Below, piece by piece: positions 1 through 12,955 of a stretch of DNA of 64,000 bases; the first letter of the stretch is position 1, and each line of letters opens with the position of its first letter. This stretch comes from Jackrogersella multiformis (Eukaryota; Ascomycota; Sordariomycetes; Xylariales; Hypoxylaceae): assembly GCA_902806575.1 (NCBI GenBank), contig CADCXD010000004.1:3286001-3350000 (forward strand). Reading direction: 5' to 3'. The notes under the pieces were generated by a model. That model saw only the letters and a list, made by a program, of their open reading frames with translations, searched no databases and was not told the DNA's origin. Made by a program: the position numbers and the translations under genes.

Positions 1-157
1 CTTTTGCTACGACTCGAAACGTTCGCGCGTGTCTTACCGCACTAGCAAAACGACGATTGAAATCAGGAGCCAAGAAATTGTCAAAACCTTTATTACTGAG
101 CTTGTAATAAGGATTGAGCTGTTCACTGTTGTCTAAGGTGCAATGCACAAGGTGATT

Positions 158-367
158 CTATCCCGAGCGAGGTGATGTTGGGGAATGCCACAGAACGTGG
201 TGGTTTTGATCGGGGTAGTCAATCGCTAGATCCAATACTGCAGCATCGTGCCATCGTGTCTGCCTGGAGCGAACTCCGATCGATACCACCATCGGCTCCA
301 ATAAGGCTGCGTAAGCTCTTCGTGTAGCCTGCGCATACTGCATGTGCAATTCCCCCCCATCGAGCAA
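158..367 (-). pseudogene. possible decayed coding fragment
   Basis: An open stretch of about 70 codons reads like real protein: a segment with LDGGELHMQYAQ, then AYAALLEP, then HDAAVLDLAIDYPDQ. Its frame is closed just upstream by a TAG and I see no start, splice site or partner exon. I do not recognise the family. The even, non-repetitive residue mix is the only reason to list it. It may be a relic of a lost gene, the end of a gene whose rest is too degraded to read, or chance. Confidence 0.2.
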
Positions 368-1301
368 TAGGGCGAAGCGGCATGCAGCTATCTAGGCAGG
401 CTACGTAGGTGGCTAACTTGTCGAGGAAGAAGTTGCAGATAGGAGTTGCGGAAAGGGAAGCTCGATAGACAAGCTGCTGGTGTTGAAGAGACCTCATTGG
501 CTCGACGCACCCGAGCTGACATGCTTCTGCTAGCCAGACTAGTCCGGGGCAATATATCCGGGCGAGCTTAGGTAGGCATATTACGCCATTTGGCAATACC
601 CCGCTGCTATGTAAGTATGCTTCTTCCCCGGCCTCCTTACAGAGTCCTACGTCTTTTCTCCCCGCTCTCACGTTTTGGTGATACGTCAGCTAGTGATGTT
701 TAGCTCGTACGTAGGCTCATAGCTGCGAGTTACGAATCTAGTGTATACTAGGGCTGTAAGGTAGGTATACTATAATGGTATCTACCGCTATAAATCTGAT
801 TGGACAAGAGTACCCGACTATCTGGGCCAAGATAGAGTATATACCTACCTAGGTACCTAGCTCTTGTGCTTAATAAGTTGTAACGCCGTCGATAAGGGGT
901 TCGATCAAGTGACAACACGGTCCCGGCAGATCAGATCGGAAGCGACAACGTTGGCGTGGCCGGCGTGCTTACCCCAGACTCACCAGCCCTAAACCATCTA
1001 GCGCAGGACGGAGGCACGCGGCTCTGCGATTAGATTATCGACCGTCTCGGCGATCATCCGCGTGGGTACGCTGTTGCTGACCTATAGATCTACCCGGAGT
1101 TGGATGCCGAAGGCATGTGTATCACGATGACCCTTCTCGATGTCATGTTGTTAAAGTATTAGGAGTAGCGAGTCAGCTCACTCGGACGCGGTAAACGGCA
1201 TAAGGTCTTACTTTAACTTCTTGATTACATAACCGCCCTATAGTACTTACCAGTTAAATACCTAAAAGTAAATACACTGTATTAGGTAATGCATCCCTTC
1301 A

Positions 1302-1331
1302 AGTACTTACATAGGTAGTACTTACATAGGT
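1302..1331. repeat. 15-bp tandem duplication
   Basis: The 15-mer AGTACTTACATAGGT occurs twice in perfect tandem (1302-1316 and 1317-1331), followed by a partial third copy. It lies in an AT-rich, gene-free stretch. Confidence 0.9.
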
Positions 1332-3726
1332 ACTTATTTAAAATTTTGCTTGATAACACAGTGCTTATAAATCTAGCTTAAATATCATACTGAAAAAGAT
1401 AGAGGGTTTGGGACTGCCAGACCGGCACCTGGTCGCAGCTGCCCGTGTCTCATACCTACCCGTTTAACAACTTTCGCCATCCATTAATCATAATTATCAC
1501 TCTTATGCCTCCAATATGACACCTGTCGATAATCGATACCCAGGCATATTAACTTGGGAGGCTGCAGTTCGCTGGGTAGGTAGAAGAACTGCTCAAAGAT
1601 AAGAAGCAGGAAGAAAAGGAAGGCCACGACACATCTCATCGCTTACCTTCTCTACTGTCATCGACCTCCCCTGTCAAATTCGATAAAACCAATCTAGGAA
1701 CTGCTTTTAAATAAGCAGAGGCTCCAAAAACTCCAAAAACGCCTGAGTCTTTACAACTTGCTCGCGAAGAAGCTTCGCCAGGTTATACGCGGGGACCGAG
1801 TCTTCGCGATGATAGCTGCAAAGTTAAAAATGTAGGATGAATCCAATAAGATAATATTTGGGACCTTCTGCGAGAATGTCAACCTGCGAGGGAATTTAGG
1901 GATCTAACCCAACGTTTGCCAGGGATAATACCGAGTCTTGGGCAGTATATCCGAGTAATATTCCACCTGGCTAGCCGCTGATAATTGACAACGTACGTAA
2001 GACTCTTAAGACCAAGAGCCCTAAAGGGAATAATATAAGATTAGGTTTAAGATATCGTGGTAGCGTGATGCTTGTATTGCCCCGGAGTGAGCGTTTGGAA
2101 CCCGCATATTAGCTGCCGCATTTGCATCCGTATAGGGGTTCTAGGATCTACCTACCTAGGTAGCTTCTTGCTACCGGATCCACCCCCATGGGGTTTGTAT
2201 TAATAATACCTATGATATTTTAAGCTAGGGGTTAGATTTGAATCATACGTAAATATTAGTCTTCAACTACATGGCATCTAGGAAGCATTTTATCCCGCAA
2301 TGAGAATGAGTCTTCGGCGTAAGGAAACATTTAGCTTACCCCTAGCCTAGCACTACACCCTCAGACCCTTAGAGAGGCGTACCATCTACACCCAACCCCA
2401 ATAGCGCATCCCCTAATGCATCTTTGCGTCAATATGATAGCTGCCAAACATTTAAAGCTTATTAATGTCTTAATCCGAGGCGCTGTACCTCTGTTCCAGG
2501 TAGCCCGACTTCCCTGAAGATCATAGCTGCTACGGTGTTTAGGAGGTTGGGGGAAGATCTAAGAGAATGTACAGTAACATAGCATCTACGACCTTAGGTA
2601 CCTAAACCCAATCATCTTCTGGAATCTCTTGTATTCAAAGGCTGTAGACGGTGCGGTTATTACGCTGTTCGTGGTGATGGGGGCGATTAGGTTACCAGTG
2701 GCATGGATAATAGGGGGTGGAAAGTAAGTCACATGGGTGCAACTAAGTTTCTCTCAAGAGCTTGGTACTAAGGGATATGAAGCAATAAACAGCGATCTTC
2801 ACACTGATTCCACTGTTGGCATTTGTAATTTTAATGACTTGAGGGGGGAGTTAATGTTCTGTAAAGAAATATGTTTATCTACGACCTACCGTGCAGCAGT
2901 CGCTCTCATGAGATCAATACTCACAAGCTGTTAGGTCACTTGGAGAAGCGACAGCATCGATGAATCAAGGTTTCCGCGGAGTGAACTATCTAGATAATTA
3001 TGTTTCATGTGCTTAGTGTAAACGTACATGAGAGTTGGATATATTACATATTGGGCTGCGCGACAGGGCTTAGTGATTCGAGCTGCTATGATACCGAATC
3101 CTGATTAATCGTCCCAGGGTGTCACTCATTCTGGATCTTTATAACCCACGATCACTTCGATACGGATAGATGCGCTTTGTGGATCGATCCGGGCGGGAGT
3201 TCACAGCGAAATCACACCTTCCGTCAGGAGTTAGCATCTGGAACCTTGTCTTGGCCCTGCTGGCTTACAGCGCTTCTAGATGAATAAGAATTGGTATCAA
3301 GAATGTGAAATTTTCCCGAGGCCTATACTACCTACATGGCTCTGGGGTACTTGTTTTTTTCTCGGGGGATATCCTCACTGGGTGGATGCTCTAGGCCTTG
3401 TCATGGTCTTGTTGAGGGGTCTCCCTTTTCTGCATGAGCCAAGCGTCAATGTCTATTCGTCGGTAACAACACTCGTTTCGCGAGCGTGACTCAGATATCG
3501 AAATGTAATTTAGGCTCAAGTGGGAATATCTCCATGGCGTCCAGCATATGTGTTCGCGGCATTGCTCTTCACGAAAAGGGGTAACATGACGATACTAGAT
3601 ATTACCTAGGTATCTAGTTAGTCGTTCAAGCCTAATGGACACGCGTTAGGGGTGTCTGAGAGGCGACTACTAGACTTGTTGTATCGTCTTAAGTTAGTTG
3701 TGATAGGTGATGGCTTTAATGATGAT

Positions 3727-3993
3727 TTACCTCTGAAATTCCGCGAAGGCCACGGCGTAGGGTGTGACCGAATGCCAATGTCCGCCTCCATCGGCAAATG
3801 GCATATTCGCCATTCCTTGGTAAGCCCAAAGAATACCTCCAGTGCCCCATCCGCCGCTTTTAGTGAGTTGCTCTGGCGTTTCCAGAAGTGAGATATCACA
3901 ATGAGTCGCTGTAACTATTAGTTTTCCACCGCTGCTTATCAACCTGTTTCCACATGCTAGATGATATAAGAATATTTCTGGGCCCGTTCGCAC
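3727..3993 (-). pseudogene. possible decayed coding fragment
   Basis: An open frame of 88 codons contains a protein-like stretch with SGGWGTGGILWAYQG, FADGGGHWHS and TPYAVAFAEFQR. The G/W/H-rich middle looks like a conserved core rather than random sequence. It has no supported start and its frame closes right after the last motif, while other frames stay open, which would suit a frameshifted relic. Family not recognised. Confidence 0.2.
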
Positions 3994-6900
3994 CCTATTG
4001 TTACCACACCGCGTACCAGTGTGTAAGAAAAGATGCCTTAAGAGTGTACCAAGGATCTAGCTCCTGTCATGGCAACCCTTACACTGGCTAGCGCGAGTTT
4101 CCCTAAGTCAGTTGTTAGGATAAGCAACCAACCAGCCAACTAACTAACTTGTAACGCATGCCACAGCAGCAGTATATCTTTATGGCTTACTATCAGCATC
4201 AAGCGTAACCCAACGCCTCTTCTGTTATTTCAATTAACCATCGATACCATATCTCCCCATCATCAAGTCCTAACCTCGTCGTTGAAGATCCCTCGAAGCA
4301 GTTTACAGATCGCGAGTAAGTAACGCATGGACGGCTGCGAAGCAACACTGAGAGTTACGTGAATTTCTATCGATTGTTGGGTAATGTTGCTGATTGAAGC
4401 CTTTTGTGTTCGTTCCTTGGTTCGATCCCGAATTTTCTAAGGGACGATGCGACTAGGGGTAACACGATCAGCACTATCACGACTCTCCAAACACACGGCT
4501 CCGCAGCGTAGACAAATTAGAGAAAGCTATGGTGTCTTCTCTTGTTTCTTGTTCTCCCGCTTCGGGTATCCATTGATACTATACGATAGAGCAAATAGAG
4601 TAGCGGCAAATCGAGTAAGCAGTTGTCAGAAGTCTATCCGCGAGAGCTAGTGGCAACACTGGCGTCAAACCCCATGACAGGAGACAATATAATAAGATCT
4701 TAGAATACATTTGTAATCTCCAGCGAAGTATATTCTCACTCGTAATAATGAACGTATGTAGTGAGATACTCGTCAGGTGACCCCTGACCCAGCGGTTGCT
4801 TTCAGGGGTGAGGTTCTCTACTAATGGCGTCGCCGACGAATGGCTGATCTCAGAAATGGCATTAGGAGGCTCGACGTCTAACTGCCAAGGCTACGGCTAA
4901 CTATTCTATACGTTCGGTATTAGTCATTTCATGCCATAGTAAGCATCTTAGCATCTATCCCTAGCTAAGCATCTCCCATACATCGCGTTGGTGACACGAC
5001 ATCTGTCAGCTCGTGTGTTCTCATGTCGGAAGCCGGATCACAAACGATTACAAAGACACTTCGCTACTGTCGCCCTTAAAACCCGCGCTACTCTTGGAAC
5101 TTATACCTCCGTCAAGCATTATACATTTCTCCGGTAGGAGAAGCAGCAGTATTCGCCAAGCTTGACTTGTACAAGACGGTATACACGATAAGTATCCTTC
5201 GGGTATTCTAGTATCGCCATTAGTTTGCTCTTAGGAAGGGACCCCAATTGGAAGAGTTGCTTTACGATGATCACTAAATATTATTAGAAGTTTGACGACT
5301 GTAGCTATCATTAGATCTTTTACTTTATATTGATTAAGTTAAGTAAAGTCATACACTAGGTACGTAAGGATGATGTGAGGGACTCTTCACTAGCCGGTGC
5401 TGCCCTAACTTAGGTAAGGGCCAAAAGATCAGGATCAAAGGCTTTCTCGGATCGTAACCGAGTCGAGAGAAAACAATCTACATATATTATGTCTACACCT
5501 AAATAGATATGTTTTACACTGGCCACCTAGGTAACCCCTTTTAGACTACGTGAACCAATAGCCCTCACGCCGTTTCCTCCGATAGTCTCCAGGAAACCCG
5601 AACAGCGTCCCAGGCCGATCTTGTTGGAGTCGAGGCTTGGCGGAGTTGTTGGCAGATGCCATAAAGAAAATAGGGAGCTCATCGCATTTAAATCTCAGGT
5701 CGGGTGATGTGTCGGGTTTTCCTAGTTTGGGGTCCTCCCTTACGACTTGCCCTTCTGGTCTGTTGGTTACCCGGACCGTCAACCAGGAAACTAGTGGAGA
5801 TTGAGGCTCTGGCAAGGCCTTTTTCAACGACATCGAACTATGGTAGTTATAACAAACATCGAACGAAAACACGGCCAATCGGAATACGCTGGCCTAATCT
5901 ACGTCTAAGTCACATTGATGAACGCATTGACGAGAGCCAAGCTGTGGATAGGTCAGCCTGGAAGATTGGTGTTTTTCTCTCTTGCCTCTTTAGGCAGCTA
6001 CCAAAAGTACTCTCTATCCGCGCCAGCATACATATACGAGTAGGATATGTGAGAGTAGGGCGGAGTCGTTACCCGTGAGGCTCTGCCAAGGACCGTCTAA
6101 ACATTTCTCTCTTAGGTAAATCTTGCCGCCAGCATGAATAGTCTTGGAATTCAATATAGTCTTATCTTCAGACATCTTGGCGAAATTGCATGGTGGAACA
6201 ACTTCTATTTTTTCATATGAGGGGTGTTCGGCATTGAGACAGAGAAGCTAGGAGAATCCCGCTAGTAGCGGATGAGATTAAAAACATTGAATAATGTCCA
6301 ATAGGGTTGCTGCCACTTTCTGCGCATCTCTTTCTCTGTGGTATAATTGCTGCGAGGGGGTATAAGTCCTGTTTGACATGTCATATTCTTGGGAAGCCTA
6401 AAAGGAGAATAGACGCTCGAAGTTGCTAGAAACAATACATACTAAACGGCTAAATTGCTCACTGATGTCCTTGACATCGTGTCACATAGAGAAGGTGATA
6501 TATACCTACCTGGTATCTAGGATCTTCATAGGTATCTCCCCTAGGCCATTGAGCGTAGGGGAGGCCGTGTAACGTTGGGCTCGCCGTAGGCTACTGCATA
6601 TTGCATTGCTTGGTATTTACTTGGTAGCCAGGTATCGATCATTGACAGGCTGTTTGATATATTAAGATGGCAGCCTCTTGCATACGAGAACAGAAGGTTC
6701 TCATCGTCACGTGGAAAATTAATTATAATATAGATTGTTCGCCGATGTTGAGACATGGGATATAACCGATACTCAAGATACGACGTTACTAGTAAGGCTG
6801 GAGTTATGGATGAGTCAAACAACTGACCCAACGTCTCTAGCGGCTAGCAATGCGCATGTAGCATGGTAATACCTGGGATGAAATTTTCATCTTGTTCAGG

Positions 6901-8940
6901 ACTCCTGTACCGGTGTGTTACCTATGTAAGAGATAATAGCGGAAGCTGTTTGGGTAGTTCAAGTAAGGGCTCTAGAACTTCGTATTAAGTTGTACGAGAT
7001 TCTCGACGTTTCTTTTGCTTGCTGGAGGCTCTCGACCTACTTGTCCCCGGAGATTCCCAGGACAACGGGACCGACTATGCCATCGGGCGCGTAATAGTAT
7101 GGGGTCTATCGTCAATAGTGCCGAACAGCTCAGTTGTCGGTAGGAGCTGAGTCACTAAAAAGCACGAACCGCGTTGTTTAATAGGCCGGCTCGTTTCCTC
7201 AGCTTCGTCCACTTTCAGCCCCTAAGTAGCTTGGTGTTTTTTCTTACTCACTAAAGAGTAAATGTTGTGATTGCCTTCCTAATACCGCTAAATCGGGTTG
7301 GGAGTTGGTGCTATGTAAGCGCTCTAGATCCTCCAACTAACCGAGATGTTAATTGGGACAGCAAGTAACTTACCTAATTGGTTGAAAATTAGCTGGTTGG
7401 TTTGGAAATATTTTCGACATCTAGATAGATGGCCAATTAACTACCTAGGTACGATATAGCGACGTCAAGTTCCAAAGTTCTAACAACGAATCTAGATGAG
7501 GGCAGCAAGATCATCGGTGACCGCTTTCGTACACTAGTTGGTCGCAGAAAAAAATCATCTTTACTTGGATCGTGACGATGGGATCAGTATGGAGGAATGG
7601 AAGAGACAATATCGTGACATCGTAGTTGGAGAAGGAATTAGAAACCCATGTCTTTTCTTTTTCTTCCTTTACAAACGGAAACGCCCATTGGATTATACTG
7701 GGTCCGGCATGGCCGCCCGGACCCTAATAACCCTTGGAAATATCCACTGTTTTCCCAGTACTACGTAAAAACGTTCCAGAAAGCTTCTAGAAAGAAGTTT
7801 ATTCCGCGATGACCGGATTTCATGAGATTTCATTAGGTGCCTAGGCTTGGAGAGGCGGGGCCCTGATCGGCACTACGTAATCCCTATCCTAAAGAGGTAT
7901 GCACTTGTACCTGTACCTACTACCTAAGTAGGTACCTAGCACATCCGCGACTACCTAACCCTTGGAAGCGATTGCGAGTTTCTGTTTCTTAGGCTAGGGA
8001 TTAACCATTTTACTTCTTCACTTCTTTTGCACATTCCTACTTGGGAGAGTAAGCAACGGAGAACTCGGAGGTTATGATCCTAGCTCGGAGCTATTAGCTA
8101 GCTCATTCTCTAAACCGAATGACATTTTGAGAATTATATTCAATGCGAACAGTTTCTGCTTCTTTTATTTGCTTAACCTACCGCGAACATCTAATAAAGT
8201 GGGATCGTTGGTGGAGTTATTATAATTTGCGCCCCTTGAATGTGTACGCGGTTGTGGTCGGCATTGTCGCAAGTTATTGTGTATCCTGCCATCCTGCGTG
8301 TTCACTTCCACTATTCTAGGAGGGGCAACAAATTTTTTCATCTTTGTGACTCTTTTTTCGAGAGGGAACAAATTGCGGTGAAGAGTTAGCAGTTAGCTAG
8401 TAAGTATTTTGACTATTCACTTACTCAGATGAGTAAGTCGATGTTGTGTCGATTTCAGCCCCCAGCCTGGCTGAGCGCGAAGCGTTCCCTCTTAGCCTCA
8501 GCGCGATGCTACATCCTCTCAATGGTATGATCGTGGACACATATGTAAGTCCTGATGCAACACCATCAGTAGTGTAGTCGTGATGCCGTCCTGGCGAGGC
8601 TGCTGCCCCCTCCATCGCATCGCTGGACAGTCATCATCAACCCACCGGTATTGCAGCCGTATACAGCAATGATGACAGCAACCTCCGTGATGTCACGCCC
8701 AATGGCAGGGTTTTAGCCTTGCTAGAAATGGCAGCGTAAGCAGCTGATCCTCACACGTTAGTCTTTTAAAACTTTTGTCCTTACCTATATCGGCGGGGTC
8801 GGCGCTGTTTCGAGAATAGTCTCGGTCCAGGCATGTGCCTACGTGTGTGTGTCCTGCATGGCTGATCTTCGACTCTACACTACACTACACTACCCATACG
8901 CTACCCATTAAGCTTTTCCCGAGCGGCGGCCCTGGGGATG

Positions 8941-8967
8941 CCTTGGTGTGCCTTGGTGTGCCTTGGG
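8941..8967. repeat. 10-bp tandem repeat
   Basis: CCTTGGTGTG is repeated twice perfectly (8941-8960) and followed by CCTTGGG. No gene context is recognisable. Confidence 0.85.
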
Positions 8968-11439
8968 ATTGGGGTGAGACGACGGTTTTGGACAGCGCTT
9001 ATGTCCAATGATGCAAACTGGCATCTTCAGGTTCCGGCGTTCGCAAAGCGTTTCGAACTGGTTGGCGGACGAGAGCGAGACACTGATACTACCTTGTGTG
9101 CTTACCAACTGCCGGCTAACTTCTCTTCCAACTGGCAAAAAGGATCTACGTGCGGTCTACGTGCCATCGACCGTCGCTACATAAGCGGCTTGCGCGTTTA
9201 TCAATGGTGCCAATCTTGCTATCGAGTGTCGACATCGAGAGAGAGATAGGCAAATAACTCTCTTACTAAGGATAATTAATTGATCAGCTAACCCGGAAAG
9301 TTTCCTATCAAGTTATTCATATTCGAACGGCCTCTCTGAAGTCCCGCAATATAACATGGACTCAATAACGTCTGCCGAGAAAGCTTGGCCCAAAACCGGT
9401 CGCGTGTGTCCAAATACGATTTGGAGTGCGCGATGATACTGCACTTATCTAGGATAATATCGACTAACCAGTCATATTGCGCGACAATCACGAGATGCTG
9501 CAGCGCAAAGAGTTGCTGGAGGGGCAAAAAGACCACGCTTATATGGATGAATAAGAGAGTCGCATTCTTACATGTTCGCGACCCGGATGGACAGCAGGTA
9601 CCGGAGCGAGAAGTTCTATGCACATGGTATTCTCGAAACGTTCGACGACATTTCAGTGCTACCTACTGTGCCAGTTCCCTCTATTCTGCCGTGATAGTCG
9701 AGCGATGATCGAGAGTATTTGTATGTGTGTATTTGTGCGACAGAACAAATATGCATGACATACAGAATAACCTGCAGTAAGATAAGATGGTGCTCAATGT
9801 GATACTCAAAGTGACACATACCCAAAGGTTTAAGACAGCTTTAAGATCGCCAACTAATTCGACTATACTACATAGTAGGTAGGTTAGGTAAAGGAGGAGG
9901 GGCTAAGGTGAATTGCATATTCACACTACCTAGACAGCTAGATACTTACCTAGGGTATGTAGTACAGTATATATGAATTTACCTAAGGTACACCTACCTA
10001 AGTACTACATACGTGTAGTGTAGTAGTGGTGATTAGTCGGGATGATGCCATCGTCGTCTTCGCTTCCTTCTATTACATAGTATACACTAATGTAGATGAG
10101 AAAGGCTCTAAAGCACAAAGGTATCTCACTTTATTCTTTTTTGTTATACCTACTACATGTACTGCGCCCGACGTGCGTACGCAGCCTTATTTGCTCAATC
10201 ATCACTTAGTATTACCTAAGTGGCGAACTCGAATTCGTTATTCTCGTATACACTATAGGTACCTACATGTAGGTATGCAACTTTTGCCTTGGTCATGTTT
10301 CTAGAAGGCGTTTGTTCCATTGGATACCTAGATACCAGGTAACATGATAAGTATGATGTACCTATGTACTTATAGGCGTTCGTTCGCCCGACAGGTACCT
10401 TACCTCCATTCTCTGATGGCACCTAGGTATCACCGCTTGCTGATAACCCCACCTCGAAGAATCAGCTGGGGCATCTGATTGGCTTTGTCCGCATATCAGG
10501 TGCTTCTAGCATTCTTCCATCATCGCTCGCCGCTTTATCCTGGACGGCTTAAGTGGGCAGGGATATGACGGACTATTCCGCTTAGGTTGAACGAGATTCC
10601 TCGGAGCGATTGGAGTGATCCATGTGATTGGGCCCCCGGCTTGGTTCTGCTTCTTCTAGCGCCCTTCTAGCGTCGCGCCACCTCTCTCCCTACGTAGTAC
10701 AGTACGTAGTCGCTTCCACCTGGCTGAAGCGACCGGGGCGGCCAACTGGAAGATGCGCGCAGGTGGTGAACGCTCGTTGGTGAGAGACGACGGCGGTATA
10801 AGAATCAGGCAGACAGAGAGGTGAGGCTTCGAAACCTAACGTTATGTGCGGTGTTACGACAAAGCGGCACTACATTGTCAATGACTTACCTAGTAGGACT
10901 ATTATATGTCTCGTAGCCTTATTATCATTGGTCACGTCGGGTGCGGAAGATACGATAGACACGGCTTTAGGTACATGTACGTAAGAGGAGTAGACGAAGA
11001 GGTCATTGAGAGATTGGTACCTCTCGCCCAGCCCGATGCTTCTCTTTTACCCCTTCTGCCCCTCTCTCGAACACCCCCCGTCTTTTGTCGGGTTTGGGTA
11101 TGCAGAAGAGTAACGAATTATCATCGCGAAGGGTAACAATAGCGAATGGGTTGTCTGATAAGATGTACTCTTTTATTTACCTAGGATGTATACCAAATAT
11201 GCTAGGAGGTAACTAAAGAATTTAGAATATGAAGAAGAATGTCACTGGTTAAAGTTCACAATGTTGCGATTAGGGAGACCGGGAGACCGAGAAACTGGGA
11301 AGTCTGAAGAAATACAAATGTACTTGATGTTATGCAGATTTTCGAATTTCTTAGTCAAAAATTCCACTATAATCGACGAGGTTAACCCCGGTCAATTCAC
11401 CATTACATCAAGGTACCTTGATCGCCCTTGGGGTGGGTA

Positions 11440-12955
11440 CCAGTACTTGTCTCCCTTTTTCCCTTTAATCTTCCTTCCCTCTCCCACCCGCCTTCTGTTT
11501 CGAGTTCTAGTCGTTCTAGTCGTTCTAATTGTTCCATTCAGGTCTCGTCTACACTCTACTTCGCCAACCGTTGAATAACCTAACCTAAACTCTCTACCTC
11601 TACCCGAAGCTCGCTCTCGTTCGCCATTATTAATTAACTCTTCATTATCATTATTATTATTTGAAACTTGCTTCGCACTCGCACCTGCACCTCCTCTTCG
11701 GAACTATCTATAGGATTAAAGATAAAACTTCAATTGCTAATTTACGACTTATTCGCTTTTTTACGATTTAAAATCCCATCAACTAACAACTAACTACCAA
11801 CAACCAACCAACACCGGCTCAGCGCTTCAATTTTTAAATCTACATACGTGCACACACCAAACCTCATTTAACGCCATTCCTTCGTGAATCATACAGTCCC
11901 GTCGCTTCGTCACGCCTGGTGTATTCAAAACTGTTGTGACTTGGTCCTTCGTTGCGAATCATATGCGATATTCTTGTTCGTCCTTCATTTCACACGGACT
12001 GCCGTACTAGCTAGTACGCCGTAGAACGAAGACGGGCTACCAAGGTATTGCTTATTGGGTTCGTCGTACCGGCTCTTCGCTCTAGAAGATTACTAGAAGT
12101 CCGGTAAACCTTCTTTTACCCTTTACCACCTTTACCTTTGGCCTGCAAATTAGTCTCTGGCTAGGAATCCCGACTTGACAGCCGAGAAAAGCAAAATCAT
12201 AAGCAATTCCCCGTCATGCTCATCGTCCGTTGTCGACCTTGGACATTATATTACCCCCTCTACCACGCCTAATTGCTACTAAAAACTTTCCATTGCATCA
12301 GCTCACCCACTAGTAACCACCATTGATAACGTCACTCTCCAACAAGTGGAATTTGTCAACCATAATACTGGGTATCGCCTCAGATTACTGAACCTTACCG
12401 TGTCAAAAACGTGGTTATTCTGGAGTCAAAGTCGCGAACCCGATCGTCTGTTTGTTCATAGACATCATCGAAGGTTGTGTGTCGAACAAACTGCTCTTGT
12501 TTTCTTAGACCGTTAGCGACTGTCTCGTTGCGCCGCCCGGATTTTGATTCACCACCTGCAGTCTGTGCTGGCTAAAATACCACAACGTTTTAGCTAAGCC
12601 GGTCGACTGACTTAAGGGTGTTTTGGAAATTGTTTAATTTCTGCTTCTACCCGCGCAGTACTAGGGCGAGGGATCCACTGATTGGCTAGAAGGAACTTGG
12701 TATCTTGGAATACACGGGCTGCCTGCAGATGATGAGGACTGCTTGAGGATAATTCTACGTACAGCTTTCTCGTACCTTTCCACTATCTCGATACGAAACA
12801 GTTCTACCAAACAGGAAATTTGCCTCGCCACTTTTGCAGTCTTGCATGGCGTCAGAGCTTCTTTTTCGCTTGAATTCGCTGTGAGCTTCTGTTTGCTCAG
12901 GGTTACACAGTCAGGCGGATTACCCGATACTTGTTCTCGCAGCTTCAAAGGAATA
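11440..12955 (+). promoter_or_regulatory. putative promoter and long leader of the RGS gene
   Basis: Upstream of the RGS start codon lies a long pyrimidine-rich stretch (about 11450-11500 and 11580-11640), the kind of CT tract often found near fungal transcription starts. If transcription begins there, the mRNA leader is over 1 kb. It contains at least one short upstream ORF (ATG at 12214, 18 codons). No ATG occurs in the RGS frame between about 12743 and the chosen start at 12956. The transcription start is inferred, not seen. Confidence 0.4.

Larger units (their letters stand above)
1..12955. other. gene-poor intergenic region
   Basis: About 13 kb with no gene I can support. Open frames are short, on both strands, and without family motifs or convincing splice continuations. 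Composition is mixed rather than a strongly AT-rich isochore, although about 1.2-1.4 kb and some other stretches are AT-rich. It holds four exact copies of the palindrome TACCTAGGTA (846, 2153, 3603, 7442) and several variants. Two minus-strand fragments (158-367 and 3727-3993) read like decayed protein sequence and are listed separately. The last 1.4 kb is probably promoter and leader of the RGS gene. Old, mutated transposons cannot be excluded without a search. Confidence 0.6.

Noticed and set aside
4350..4445. tRNA-like B box (GGTTCGATCCC)
   Set aside because: T-stem pairing is imperfect and no A box or acceptor stem partner was found about 60 nt upstream.
11575..11590. CCTAACCTAAAC, resembling telomere repeat
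   Set aside because: Only two irregular units and not the TTAGGG/CCCTAA repeat; internal location.
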